NCBI RefSeq assembly: GCF_030848805.1
Contig: NC_092364.1
Location: 9,073,770-9,137,769, forward strand
DNA: 64,000 bases
Origin: Temnothorax longispinosus
Taxonomy: Eukaryota; Arthropoda; Insecta; Hymenoptera; Formicidae
Direction: 5' to 3'
In this document: in pieces, positions 21,561 through 31,935 of the stretch
Position numbering within the stretch: the first letter of the stretch is position 1
Layout of the letters: the number at the start of each line of letters is the position of its first letter
Notes under the pieces: generated by a model
What the model was told of the DNA's origin: nothing
The model's database searches: none
The model's input: only the letters and a program-made list of their open reading frames with translations
Position numbers and translations under genes: made by a program

Positions 21561-22720
21561 TACAGAAATTATATATATATATATATGGGGCATTCTTTCT
21601 CAAATCGGCCACCCCTCTGCGCATTTTATTTTTGAAGATAAAATGCTTTGCGAGGTCTCAAAATTTTTGTCTGAAACTCAATTTTTGGATGCCGTATGGC
21701 GATTTTTATTTACATTCAAGGCTGGGACAGTATGACCAAAATATCGCTAAACCACCCTAAAAAATAGGAAAGTATGCAAATAACATCTAAAATCTTAGCA
21801 GTTTCTATCAAATTCGATGCAACTTTGAAACAAAATAGTTTTATAACATCGCCGTAAAATTCTACCCCTACTTTATATACAATTCTTTCAGATTCGGTCA
21901 ATTAATAATTCCCGAAAAATTGAAAAAATTTCGATACCGGCTTCCAAAAGATCGGTAACGAAAAATTATACACTTCATAGCACTTCCCGGAAAATTCTAC
22001 CCCTGTTTGATCTACAATTCTTTGAAATTCGGTGAATTATTTCCCGAAAAATTAGAAAAATTAGAAAAACCGGTTTCCAGAAAATCGGTAACAAAAAACT
22101 ATACACATAGTGGCACTCCCCGGAAAATTCTACCCCTATTTCATATACTTTTGGTAAAAATTATTTGAAAAAATTTCGATACCGGCTTCCAAAAGATCGG
22201 TAACGAAAAATTATACACTTCATAGTACTCCTCGGAAAATTCTACCCCTGTTTGATCTATAATTTGTTGAGATTTGATCTATAATTTGTTGAGATTTGAT
22301 AAATTATTTTTCGAAAAATAGAAAAAATTAAAAAAATCGGTTTCTAGAAAATCGGTAACAAAAAACTATACACATAGTGGCACTCCCCGGAAAATTCTAC
22401 CCCTATTTCATATACTTTTGGTAAAAATTCGGTTCAGGGGTTTGGGCTGGGCGTTGATGAGTCAGTCAGTCAGTCAGTCAGTCAGTCAGTCAGAACAATC
22501 GTGAAAAAAACACATTTTACCCCTTTTCACCCCCTTAGGGGTGGAATTTCTAAAAATCCTTTCTTAGTGGATGCTTACGTCATGGAGGAATACACCCTCC
22601 AAATTTCAAGTCTCTAGGTTCAGGGGTTTGGCCTGGGCGTTGATGAGTCAGTCAGTCAGTCAGTCAGTCAGGACATCTTCCTTTATATATATATATATAC
22701 CTATATATATATACCAAAAA
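21560..22720 (-). mobile_element. Helitron-related fragment
   Basis: Repeated blocks containing ggaaaattctacccct, tcggtaacgaaaaattatacact and ttcccgaaaaatt are the reverse complement of blocks in the Helitron at 34070-36451. (CAGT)n runs at 22459-22494 and 22648-22672 next to (TA)n at 22684-22716 correspond to a Helitron 5' end on the minus strand. No Rep/helicase coding is seen and the 3' end is not defined. Confidence 0.6.
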
Positions 22721-22729
22721 ACTCGACAA

Positions 22730-23050
22730 AGGCAATAAGAGCCCAGCGTGATGTTTGACCGCTAAATTTAATTCAATTTCGAATACAATAACGAACGTTT
22801 CGACCTTTTTTGGGGTCCTCCTCAGCGCAATGATTAACAAAATTTTACATAAGTATGGTAAGAAACAACCTTAACGCCGCAAACATCAAGTCAAACGATA
22901 ATTAGGGCGGATGTGCACTCCGACACGTTCCAAAGCATCGTCGTGTAGTTTCCTGGTTGAAGTGCCAGAAAATTTGAACTGCAGAATGTCGTTTGTCATT
23001 GTGTAGCGATACCTGTGGACATCCGGAGTACCATCCACTCACAAATATAT
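22730..23050 (-). mobile_element. PLE pseudo-LTR fragment with hammerhead-like motif
   Basis: On the minus strand, around 22820-22770, ctgagga is followed by a short stem (gacc / ggtc) and gaaacgttcg, the hammerhead-like order also seen at 9690. Stem I is short (gcg with cgt). No PLE coding adjoins it. It ends at an AT/GTAT microsatellite (23045-23077). Confidence 0.5.
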
Positions 23051-23089
23051 ATATATATGTATGTATGTATGTATGTATAACAGAAATCG

Positions 23090-23555
23090 ATTGTTTGTTC
23101 CGCCAATGACAATTAAACAAGAAAGGTTTATTTCTTTCGACTACAATTGGCAAAGTATGTACAAGAAACGTTACGACGTTTCGGCCCTTCGGATTGGGCC
23201 CTTTTCAAGCATCTAGATAATAAAAGAATACAATGTGATTCTGGTCGATGAGATAAAATACATGGTCAACAATAATAAAATAGATACCTGGTAAATTAAA
23301 CTTTGTCACGAACCGACACATCTATATTTACGAGGATTTTACCCAAAATAGTAATAAAAAACCGCTGGAAGAACAATAGTAAAAAATCAATATACCGGAA
23401 ACTAATAAGCATATATATATGTATCAAAGAGAAGCGGCGGACTTACATACATGAGTCCGTAACAGTAGAGAATGCGTTTCGTAAGAGGATAACGACACAC
23501 GACATACCGCGGAGCGCCGCACAACGTATGCTTATATACCAGAGTTCAAAGGCGT
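23090..23555 (-). mobile_element. PLE copy B, 3' pseudo-LTR part
   Basis: Minus-strand PLE tail containing gggccgaaacgtcgtaacg and the string tggcggaacaaac, both matching the pseudo-LTR of copy C (51475-51600). It directly abuts the BEL 5' LTR. The rest of copy B resumes after the BEL 3' LTR at 42396, so the BEL element split the 3' region of this PLE. Confidence 0.7.
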
Positions 23556-24460
23556 TGTTCGAGATCCGTCGAACTTTCCTACGCGAAACATCGGCTCGAA
23601 AACATTATTATATTTAACATCGAGAAATACCGATGTTTATGTTGTTCGAGCTCAGTCGAACTTGTTCGAAACATACGTTCCCCGCGATCCCCGCGCCCTC
23701 GAAGCCCATCGATCGCGATCACGCGTTACGAGAGTGCTCCCTTATTTGTCGAAGCACGGAAACGGCTGTTGTGACGCGTGATGTGACCATACGGACAAAT
23801 AGCGATTCAGCTCTCATCGCGCGTTCGTTCCTGAAAAACAACCCTCTTGAGTAAACGGCGAAGTCGCTCGCCGGACAGTCAGTCGTTGCTGAGGATTCCT
23901 AGCCTCAAGTCGTGGGCCAGAACTCATAGCCGAAAGTCGTCGCGTATCAATCCTCGTCTAAAGACAGCACGGCTCTCTCCCTCTTAAATCGCTGCTTGAA
24001 TCGCTACTCGCTTGTTTCGTCTTAAAGTGCGGATCAAAGTTACTTATATTTTTTCATTAAGTGTGCTACTTAGCGAGGGGTCCGAAAACTTCCGGTCGTG
24101 CTCCGCTCGCGATCGTTCTTCTGCCGCGCGCTCAAGATTTCCGTTTGACGCGTACAAGATCTCCGCTCCGCGAGAGGCTTCGATGCGAGAAGCTGAGACA
24201 AGATTTCCGTTCGCGATACCTGGCAGAAAATTACGAACGACTCAGAAGATTTCCGAATCCGCGGCGCACGATCCGTTGTTCCCCCTCGCGTCTTTTCCGT
24301 TCTTGAAATAAAGACTATATATCTCTTTGTGCAATCTGTGTTCCGAGTGCTTTAATCCTCATTTCTCCCGCGAATTTACGACTCGCGTTATCCACGCTTC
24401 TCGCTCAACTCTGAGCGGAATCCAGATTCAGGGCGACCGTCGGAAAGCGACGCCCGAACA
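23556..24460 (+). repeat. BEL/Pao 5' LTR
   Basis: Begins tgttcgagatccgtcg and ends gcgacgcccgaaca. Near the 3' end, gaaataaagac supplies an AATAAA polyadenylation signal (about 24306). Paired with 41491-42395 with about six mismatches, all transitions. Short frames inside (for example 24012-24311) are not genes. Confidence 0.95.
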
Positions 24461-24463
24461 TTT

Positions 24464-24481
24464 TGGTCCTTCGAGCCGGAT
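24464..24481 (+). promoter_or_regulatory. Candidate primer-binding site of the BEL element
   Basis: Directly 3' of the LTR, tggtccttcgagccggat has the TGG start expected for pairing with a tRNA CCA end. I cannot name the tRNA. Confidence 0.6.
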
Positions 24482-24530
24482 AGAAGCGTGTGGAGGGTCG
24501 AGTGTGTGACAAGTGTGCATATTCGTCACC

Positions 24531-25068
24531 ATGTCCGAGCATCTCGGGAAACAGTTGCAGCTTCAACGTTCGATCGAGCGTTATCTCGATAATTTCAAGA
24601 AAATCGGGAAGGGGAACTTAACCCCGGCGAAGGTGCGTTCCCGCATTCAATCTCTAAAGGAGCTCTGGGCTCCGTTCTTCGACGGCCACGCAGATCTCCT
24701 GCATCGGATTCCTGAATCGAGCCGAGCAGCCCTGAGCTACTTCCAGGACAACGCCTTCGACACGACTCTCGCAGCCTATCAACACGCCCTCGACTACATG
24801 ACGGAGGGCCTGGAGGAATTGGAGCCGGTCGTGAGTCCGAACCCTATTTTCTCGAGTTCGCGATCGAACTTAACGGTACCGGCGTTCTCTCTCTCACATC
24901 TGCCTCCGATTAAATTGCCTCCGTTCGATGGCGACCACGACGACTGGGAGACGTTTCGCGATAGATTCACCGCGTTAATTAAGAATAACAAAGATCTCGA
25001 TGATTTCGCGCGCATGCATTTTCTCGCTTCATGTTTGAAGGGTCGCGCGGCCGAGTGCATCGCAAATA
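24531..25068 (+). pseudogene. BEL/Pao gag, N-terminal part
   Basis: The likely start is the ATG at 24531 (MSEHLGKQLQ); an upstream Met at 24513 is in frame but sits in the leader. The protein is capsid-like, with LPPIKLPPFDGDHDDWETFRDRF and FLASCLKGRAAECI, the DUF1759-type region common to BEL/Pao gag. It forms the particle that packages the RNA. The insert at 25069 interrupts it. The same reading continues at 29620 with SITADNFAIAW. Confidence 0.9.
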
Positions 25069-25335
25069 TCAAGAGACACGGTAGTGTCTCGCGCCAAGTA
25101 CACGCGGAGCGAGACCGACCGTGACTCTTTTACGCGACGCGACGGGTTGCGAGTACCCGAGATGTTGAGATCTCGATAACGAGTGAACGGATCAAGTTCT
25201 AAGTAGGCTTGATCGATAGCTTGGGGTCCAATTAGGGGGGGGGTTTCTCTCATAATATTCTGCTACGTGCCCTACGAGCGGAGATATTGCGACGCAAAGT
25301 CCAAATGTGAAAATTTTTTATTAAGATACGTCGTC
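25069..25335 (+). repeat. TCAAGAGACACGG-type element end, copy 1
   Basis: Begins tcaagagacacggtagtgtctc, which folds as a gagacac/gtgtctc hairpin. A near-identical direct copy lies at 27670-27930; diverged copies start at 53934 and 55046. All four are preceded by A. Followed by a (CGT)n run (25327-25353). Confidence 0.8.
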
Positions 25336-25876
25336 GTCGTCGTCGTCGTCTACGTCGACCGCTCTCATCTCATTATAACATACATGTAACAAACAGAGAA
25401 CGTCACTTTCACTTTTTCGACACTGGGTAGCGATCATGTAACTTTTTCCCTAGAGCGGAAACGTGAAAAGTGAAAAATTTCATGTAACTATTTCTTTCTA
25501 TTGGTATTGAATAGAAAGAGATAAACTTTTCACTTTTCACGTTCCGTCCTAGGGGAAAAGATACATGATCGATCCCCTGGCGGCGCAGGTATCGCCAGTT
25601 TCGATATCGCGCGCGTATTTCGAAATTAGGTCGATAGACTTATCGGTCAGGAGGAATATTTCTATTTAGGTAAATTAGATAATATATAATATATATTGAG
25701 TCAACGGAAAAGAAGGTTCTCTACGCTTGGCAGAAAGTGCCGCTAGGGAATTTTCAAGTCGATTCTTATGAATCAAGCTTGATATAATATATATTAAGTC
25801 AACGAAAAAGAAGGTTCTCTACGCTTGGCAGAAAGTGCCGCTAGGGAATTTTTAAGTCGATTCTTATGAATCAAGC
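25336..25876. repeat. Hairpin and duplicated segment left of the array
   Basis: 25430-25570 contains an inverted pair built on gatcatgtaactttttcccta and its diverged complement. 25682-25876 is a direct duplication of about 100 bp (ggttctctacgcttggcag twice), the second copy leading into the tandem array. Confidence 0.7.
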
Positions 25877-27273
25877 TTGAATTCGATGTCTAGGTATCCC
25901 AGGTTGCTGATGACGAGGTCCAGATAGTGCGCTTCATAGTTTTCGGTGTCCAGGTGTAATAATACGTTGAATTCGATGTCTACGTGTCCCAGGTTGCCGA
26001 TGACGAGGTCCACATAGTGCGCTCCGTAGTTTTCGGTGTCTACGTGTATTAATACCTTGAATTCGATGTCCACGTGTCCCAGGTTGCCGATGACGGAATC
26101 CAGATAGTGCGCTTCATAGTTTTCGGTGTCCATGTGTAATCGTACGTTGAATTCGATGTCTAGGTGTCCCAGGTTGCCGATGACGAGGTCCACATAGTGC
26201 GCTCCGTAGTTTTCGGTGTCTACGTGTATTAATATCTTGAATTCGATGTCCACGTGTCCCAGGTTGCCGATGACGGAATCCAGATAGTGCGCTTCATAGT
26301 TTTCGGTGTCCAGGTGTAATCGTACGTTGAATTCGATGTCTAGGTGTCCCAGGTTGCCGATGACAAGGTCCACATAGTGCGCTCCGTAGTTTTCGGTGTC
26401 TACGTGTATTAATACCTTGAATTCGATGTTTACGTGTCCCAGGTTGCCGATGACGGGATCCAGATAGTGCGCTTCATAGTTTTCGGTGTCCAGGTGTAAT
26501 CGTACGTTGAATTCGATGTCTACGTGTCCCAGGTTGCCGATGACGAGGTCCACATAATGCGCTCCGTAGTTTTCGGTGTCTACGTGTATTAATACCTTGA
26601 ATTCGATGTCCACGTGTCCCAGGTTGCCGATGACGGGATCCAGATAGTGCGCTTCATAGTTTTCGGTGTCCAGGTGTAATCGTACGTTGAATTCGATGTC
26701 TAGGTGTCCCAGGTTGCCGATGACGAGGTCCACATAGTGCGCTCCGCAGTTTTTGGTGTCTACGTGTATTAATACCTTGAATTTGATGTCTACGTGTCCC
26801 AGGTTGCTGATGACGGGATCCAGATAGTGCGCTTCATAGTTTTCGGTGTCCAGGTGTAATCGTACGTTGAATTCGATGTCTAGGTGTCCCAGGTTGGCGA
26901 TGACGAGGTCCACATAGTGCGCTTCGTAGTTTTCGGTGTCCAGGTGTAATAATACGTTGAATGCAATGTCTAGGTGTCCCAAGTTGCCGATGACAATGTC
27001 TAGATAGTGAGCTCCGTAGTTTTCGGTGTCTACGTGTATTAATACCTTGAATTCGATGTCTAGGTGTCCCAGGTTGCCGATGACGAGGTCCACATAGTGC
27101 GCTCCATAGTTGTTGGTGTCTACGTGTATTAATATCTTGAAATTGATGTCTAGGTGTCTCAGGTTGCTGATGACGAGGTCCAGATAGCGCGCTCCGTAGT
27201 TTTCGGTGTCTAGATGTAATAATACCTCGAATTCGATGTCTACGTGTCCCAGGTTGCCGATGACGAAATCCAC
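25864..27273 (-). CDS. Open frame of 30-residue repeats, unknown, doubtful gene
   Basis: 469 codons without a stop, made of about 15.6 copies of a 30-residue unit. Two unit types alternate: one around HVDTENYGAHYVDLVIGNLG, the other around HLDTENYEAHYLDPVIGNLG. I recognise no family, signal peptide or membrane segment. A 90-bp unit is a multiple of three, so one open unit stays open in every copy; a second frame (26834-27376) is also open. Most differences between the two unit types change amino acids. A repeat-only frame with no start context inside a transposon insert is more likely chance than a gene. Confidence 0.25.
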   Translation of the reverse strand: MDFVIGNLGHVDIEFEVLLHLDTENYGARYLDLVISNLRHLDINFKILIHVDTNNYGAHYVDLVIGNLGHLDIEFKVLIHVDTENYGAHYLDIVIGNLGHLDIAFNVLLHLDTENYEAHYVDLVIANLGHLDIEFNVRLHLDTENYEAHYLDPVISNLGHVDIKFKVLIHVDTKNCGAHYVDLVIGNLGHLDIEFNVRLHLDTENYEAHYLDPVIGNLGHVDIEFKVLIHVDTENYGAHYVDLVIGNLGHVDIEFNVRLHLDTENYEAHYLDPVIGNLGHVNIEFKVLIHVDTENYGAHYVDLVIGNLGHLDIEFNVRLHLDTENYEAHYLDSVIGNLGHVDIEFKILIHVDTENYGAHYVDLVIGNLGHLDIEFNVRLHMDTENYEAHYLDSVIGNLGHVDIEFKVLIHVDTENYGAHYVDLVIGNLGHVDIEFNVLLHLDTENYEAHYLDLVISNLGYLDIEFKLDS

Positions 27274-27633
27274 ATAGTGCGCTTTGTAGTTTTTGGTGTC
27301 TAGGTGTATTAATAACTTTAAATCTGAATGTAGGACACGTAGATATCAAATTCGAGGTATTAATACACGTAGACACCGAAAACTACGGAGCGCACTATGT
27401 GGACCTCGTCATCGGAAACGTGGGACACCTAGACATCGAATTCAACGTATTATTATACCTGGACACCGAAAACTATAGAGCGCACTATCTGGAACCCGAC
27501 ATCAGCAACCTGGAACACGTGGACATCGAATTCAAGGTATTAATACACCTGGATACCGAAAACTATGAAGCGCACTATGTGAACCTCGTCATCGGCAACC
27601 TGGGACACCTAGACATCGAATTCAAGCTTGATT
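25877..27633. repeat. 90-bp tandem array with an internal inversion
   Basis: About 16 units of 90 bp run in one direction from 25877 to about 27320; two alternating unit types give a 180-bp higher-order repeat. From about 27323 to 27633 some 3.5 units run in the opposite direction, so both edges share the inverted flank cgattcttatgaatcaagct. Units are highly similar, indicating recent expansion. Confidence 0.93.
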
Positions 27634-27669
27634 CATAAGAATCGACTTAAAAATTCCCTAGCGGCAGAA

Positions 27670-27930
27670 TCAAGAGACACGGTAGTGTCTCGCGCCAAGT
27701 ACACGCGGAGCGAGACCGACCGTGACTCTTTTACGCGACGCGACGGGTTGCGAGTACCCGAGATGTTGAGATCTCAATAACGAGTGAACGGATCAAGTTC
27801 TAAGTAGGCTTGATCGATAGCTTGGGGTCCAATTAGGGGGGGGGGTTTCTCTTATAATATCCCGCTCCGTGCCCTACGAGCGGAGATATTGCGACGCAAA
27901 GTCCAAATGTGAAAATTTTTTATTAAGATA
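27670..27930 (+). repeat. TCAAGAGACACGG-type element end, copy 2
   Basis: Direct copy of 25069-25335 with only a few differences (for example tctcaataac for tctcgataac). It follows the array edge directly. The two copies bracket the array like direct terminal modules. Confidence 0.85.
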
Positions 27931-28690
27931 CTTCTTTTTCTATCTACTTCTAACGCCGACGTCTTATATGACACTACAAAAAGGCGTGATATCCGTACAA
28001 AATTACCTTTTTCAAAAAAAAGGTAAAAAATGCGCCAAGTACACGCATAGTAGTATATATGTATTATGTTGTTACCTCGAAAAAAACAAAGTGGTAGTAT
28101 CTTTACCTCGAAAAAAAAAAACAAAGTAGTAGTATTATACCTCGAAAAAACCTAAGTAACAAGTGGTGGACGTAATCTTTGTATCTCCAAAAATCTCGAA
28201 AAAACCTGAGCAGTATTATTTTTATTTCCAAAAAATTATTACTCAAGTGATACACATCACAAAATTACGTTACCGTATCAAAAAATGAGTTGCGCTTCAA
28301 GTGATCTATTATTACAATTACAAAAAAGAAATGATATCTCTTTTTAAATTACAGCGCCAATTACAGAGGACATATATTTTTCGAGATACAAAGATTACGT
28401 CTACCACTTGTTACTTAGGTTTTTTCGAGGTATAATATTACTACTGCTTTTCTTCGATTAGAATAAAAAATTGCATCATGAAGAATTACACAGAGGTAAC
28501 AGTACAAAATACAAATATTTTATTAAAATATTTAAACCCAACAAGGGAATACAAGGTATTTAAATACAAAGTTTATATATGTATTTTAAAAGATTTAATC
28601 GCATCGCAAAGAATTACAGAGGTAACAGTACAAAAAATAAAAATATTTATTAAATACATAAATTTTTCTTGTCAAAAAACTTGGCGCTGC

Positions 28691-28768
<78 letters not shown>
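28691..28768. repeat. (AG)n microsatellite
   Basis: About 39 uninterrupted AG units in the palindrome loop. The arginine/glutamate frame across it is spurious. Confidence 0.97.
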
Positions 28769-28771
<3 letters not shown>

Positions 28772-28889
28772 TTTACAAATGTAGATATTACTTATTCTAT
28801 ACTTATTCTATACTTAATTCTAATCGCTTTAAAAATCTAAACTTATCTTAACTTATCCTATACTTAGTAATAAGCCGCATTATTCACCA

Positions 28890-28976
<87 letters not shown>
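28890..28976. repeat. (CA)n microsatellite
   Basis: About 43 uninterrupted CA units in the palindrome loop. The Cys/Val frame on the other strand is spurious. Confidence 0.97.
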
Positions 28977-28977
<1 letters not shown>

Positions 28978-29619
28978 CGCCCACACCCACTCGCTCGCAC
29001 ATACACACCAGGCTGACCTAATTTTGAGGTCTAGCAGCGCCAAGTTTTTTGACAAGAAAAATTTATGTATTTTAATAAAATATTTTTATTTTTTGTACTG
29101 TTACCTCTGTAATTTTTTGCGATGCGATTAAATCTTTTAAAATACATATATAAACTTTGTATTTAAATACCTTGTATTCCCTTGTTGGGTTTAAATATTT
29201 TAATAAAATATTTGTATTTTGTACTGTTACCTCTGTGTAATTCTTCATGATTCAATTTTTTATTCTAATCGAAGAAAAGCAGTAGTAATATTATACCTCG
29301 AAAAAACCTAAGTAACAAGTGGTAGACGTAATCTTTGTATCTCGAAAAATATATGTTCACTGTAATTGGCGCTGTAATTTAAAAAGAGATATCATTTCTT
29401 TTTTGTAATTGTAATAATAGATCACTTGAAGCGCGACTCATTTTTTTATAAGGTAACGTAATTTTGTGATGTGTATCACTTGAGTAATAATTTTTTGGAA
29501 ATAAAAATAATACTGCTCAGGTTTTTTCGAGATTTTTGGAGATACAAAGATTACGTCCACCACTTGTTACTTAGGTTTTTTCGAGGTATAATACTACCAC
29601 TTTGTTTTTTTTTTCGAGG

Positions 29620-31566
29620 TCTCGATTACCGCGGATAATTTCGCCATTGCATGGCAAGCTCTCATCGCGCGGTACGAGAACAAACGAAGGTCTCTTAATT
29701 TGCATCTTTCTACTCTAATTGAGTTACCGAAAATCACGCGCGAGTCTGCTTCGGATTTACAAACATTGTACGATAAAGTCAGTACCGCGGTAGCTTCTCT
29801 TAAAAATCTAAAGCGCCGACCTGATGAATTGTGGAACGATGTTCTCGTTCACCTCATCGTCCATAAATTAGATCCGATAACGCGTAAAGCGTGGAATGTA
29901 AAATCGAGCGATACCGATGATCTGCAATCATACGAAGACCTTTGTCGGTTTCTCAAATCTCGTACCCGCGCGCTCGAAGACTGTGCGATTGGTTCCTCAA
30001 GCAAAACCGCGTCGAAATCTGCGAACTCTTCGCGAGTGCACGCCGCGAACGCCTCCGCCAACGACTCGACTCCGTGTCCTTTATGTAAAGCGTCACACTT
30101 CATAAATCTGTGTCCATCGTTTATAAGCAAGAATGCGAGTCAGCGTCGAGAGATAATTAAACAACACAAAAGGTGTTTTAATTGCTTAAGTACCAAACAC
30201 TCCGTGCAGGATTGCAAAAGTAAATATTCTTGTCGCGTATGTCATAAAAGGCATCACTCTCTGCTGCATTCTGACTCGGACTCTTGCTTCAGTGCCACAG
30301 GCGCTGTCTCTAGCGACAGTTCGTCCTCAAAGGACAATGCGGCGATTAACTGCTCGTCGCCTCAAGCCTCTGACTCGAAATCGGAGGTCAACTCTCTTTT
30401 CGCGGCTGCGAAAAATCGTTCGCCGATTCTATTGGCGACAGCGTGGATCACGGTCCGCAGTTCGTCCGGCCGTACCGCCGTCGTCAGAGCGTTACTCGAC
30501 CAGGGCTCCGAGATGACGTTCATCTCGGAGAACTTGGCGCAAACCTTGCGAGTCAAACGGATTCGCATGCCGATCTCGATTTCCGCCGTCGGCGGAATTA
30601 ACGCCGGGACATTTCAAAACGCGACACGCATATTCATTTCGCCGCGCGCGTCTCTCGTCCCGTCCCTCTCGACCACGGCGCTCATTCTCCCGTCCGTAAC
30701 CTCCTACACTCCGAAACGCAACGCGGATATTTCGTCCATCCCATATCTCTCCGACTTACAGCTAGCCGACACGGATCCGACGAGTCGCGATCCAATCAGT
30801 CTCATTATTGGAGCGGATCTCTATAATGAGATTATTCTCGACGGCGTGAGTAAAGGGGGGATCGGGCAACCTATCGCGCAAAATTCTATATTTGGATGGG
30901 TCATCTCCGGACCCGTCAGTTCAGCCGCGTTTCCTGAACATTCCTCAGCGAAAGTTCCTCGAATCTCAACGCATCATATTTGCTCTCTCTCGCTGGAGAA
31001 AGAACTCCGCCGGTTCTGGGAAATCGAGGAGCTTCCGCAGCGATCCGCTCTTACACAAGAAGAGAAGGATTGCGAAGAGCATTTCCGCTCGACTCATTCT
31101 CGAAATTCGGAGGGACGATACGTCGTGCGTCTCCCATTTAAGAAAGGCCCTCCTATCGAAATCGGGGAGTCTCGGGTTCAAGCCGAGAAAATGTTAAATT
31201 CGCTAACTCTTCGACTTCGTGACAAACCGGAAGTTATGAAAGAATATCATAACTTTCTCGACGAGTACGAACGTCTCGGACACATGCGACCGTTATCTCC
31301 CGCGCAAGACAACGAACAAAGCGTCTATCTTCCACACCACGGGGTGATTCGGGAAGATAGCGTTACCACGCGTCTCCGCGTCGTGTTCAACGCGTCAAGC
31401 GTCACCTCTAACGGTACCTCTCTCAACGACCACTTGCATATTGGTCCGAAAAAGCAAACCGATATTTCCGCAATAATTGCGCGGTGGCGCAGATACAAAT
31501 ACGTTTATTCGGCGGATATCGCGAAGATGTATCGCCAAATTCTCGTCGATTCTCGCGATATAAATT
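29620..31566 (+). pseudogene. BEL/Pao gag C-terminus, protease and RT start
   Basis: Continues the gag-pol polyprotein. Two zinc knuckles are seen: CFNCLSTKHSVQDC and CRVCHKRHHSLLH. The aspartic protease has LLDQGSEMTFI (DxGS). The RT fingers and motif A follow: RLRVVFNAS, then YSADIAKMYRQI. The frame from 29700 is open for 634 codons to the Copia insertion at 31567; the last residues of that frame come from the Copia LTR. No internal break is visible here, so this is the best preserved part of the element. RT resumes at 38530. Confidence 0.92.
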
Positions 31567-31818
31567 TGTTGAAATATAGTATACATTTGCCTGTATTCAC
31601 TTAGGAGACACACTGTAAGTCTCCCCTCTCACAGTATGTATGTGAGTATCACGTGACTGCGAGGGCCACCGAAATATGCGAGGCTCTCGCGTCGAGCACT
31701 CCGGCTTGAACCGTTGCTTACGAAGTCAAGACGGACAGTCATGTAATAAGGTCGTAAATAAACTCTTTAGTGTTATTAAGAAATAAAGTCCTCTCTGCTA
31801 AACCTCAATTTCTTAACA
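31567..31818 (+). repeat. Copia-1 5' LTR
   Basis: Starts tgttgaaatatag, ends tttcttaaca. Contains an AATAAA signal (gaaataaagtcc, about 31783). One base differs from the 3' LTR (tatgtatgtg against tatgtacgtg). Confidence 0.95.
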
Positions 31819-31836
31819 TGGTAGCAGAGCGTGGTT
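31819..31836 (+). promoter_or_regulatory. Copia-1 primer-binding site
   Basis: tggtagcagagcgtggtt starts right after the LTR. The first 12 bases are complementary to the 3' end of initiator methionine tRNA including CCA, a common primer for LTR elements. Confidence 0.8.
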
Positions 31837-31935
31837 GCAGCAAAAGTGTCCCGTAATTCTCACGTGCCCTGTGTATAATATAAAATACCGCGTTAAGTTC
31901 GGAAGTGAAAACGAGTCGAAAGCACGAAGGAACGC

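Larger units (their letters stand above)
25069..29619. mobile_element. Composite insert in BEL gag: element ends, tandem array, palindrome
   Basis: Gag coding is continuous if 25069-29619 is removed, and the cut falls between A and T with no target duplication. The insert starts tcaagagacacgg and ends tttcgagg. Inside, in order: a 270-bp terminal module, about 500 bp of unique sequence, a 90-bp tandem array that reverses orientation, a second direct copy of the terminal module, and a palindrome of about 1.5 kb. No transposase is present. An A/T cut without duplication recalls Helitrons, but the right end lacks CTRR. Class unresolved. Confidence 0.75.
28105..29620. repeat. Giant palindrome with microsatellite loop
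   Basis: Arms of about 585 bp (28105-28690 and 29030-29620) are near-perfect inverse copies; outer ends read acctcgaaaaaaaaaa. A second acctcgaaaa block at 28074 is a partial duplicate of the left end. The loop holds (AG)n and (CA)n runs. Short frames in the arms (for example 28478-28693) are not genes. Confidence 0.9.

Noticed and set aside
22459..22494. A CRISPR array or telomere repeat from the regular CAGT repeats
   Set aside because: Pure tetranucleotide microsatellite in Helitron-like sequence; no spacers.
23180..23220. A canonical hammerhead ribozyme
   Set aside because: The gaaacgtc half is present but the ctganga core is replaced by cttgaaa; kept only as a degenerate relative.
24012..24311. 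Open frames inside the BEL LTRs (also 41429-42246)
   Set aside because: They lie wholly within non-coding LTR sequence and repeat in both LTRs.
25864..27633. A CRISPR array from the 90-bp repeats
   Set aside because: Units are directly adjacent with no unique spacers and the context is eukaryotic.
28669..29055. Arg/Glu and Cys/Val proteins
   Set aside because: Direct translations of (AG)n and (CA)n microsatellites.
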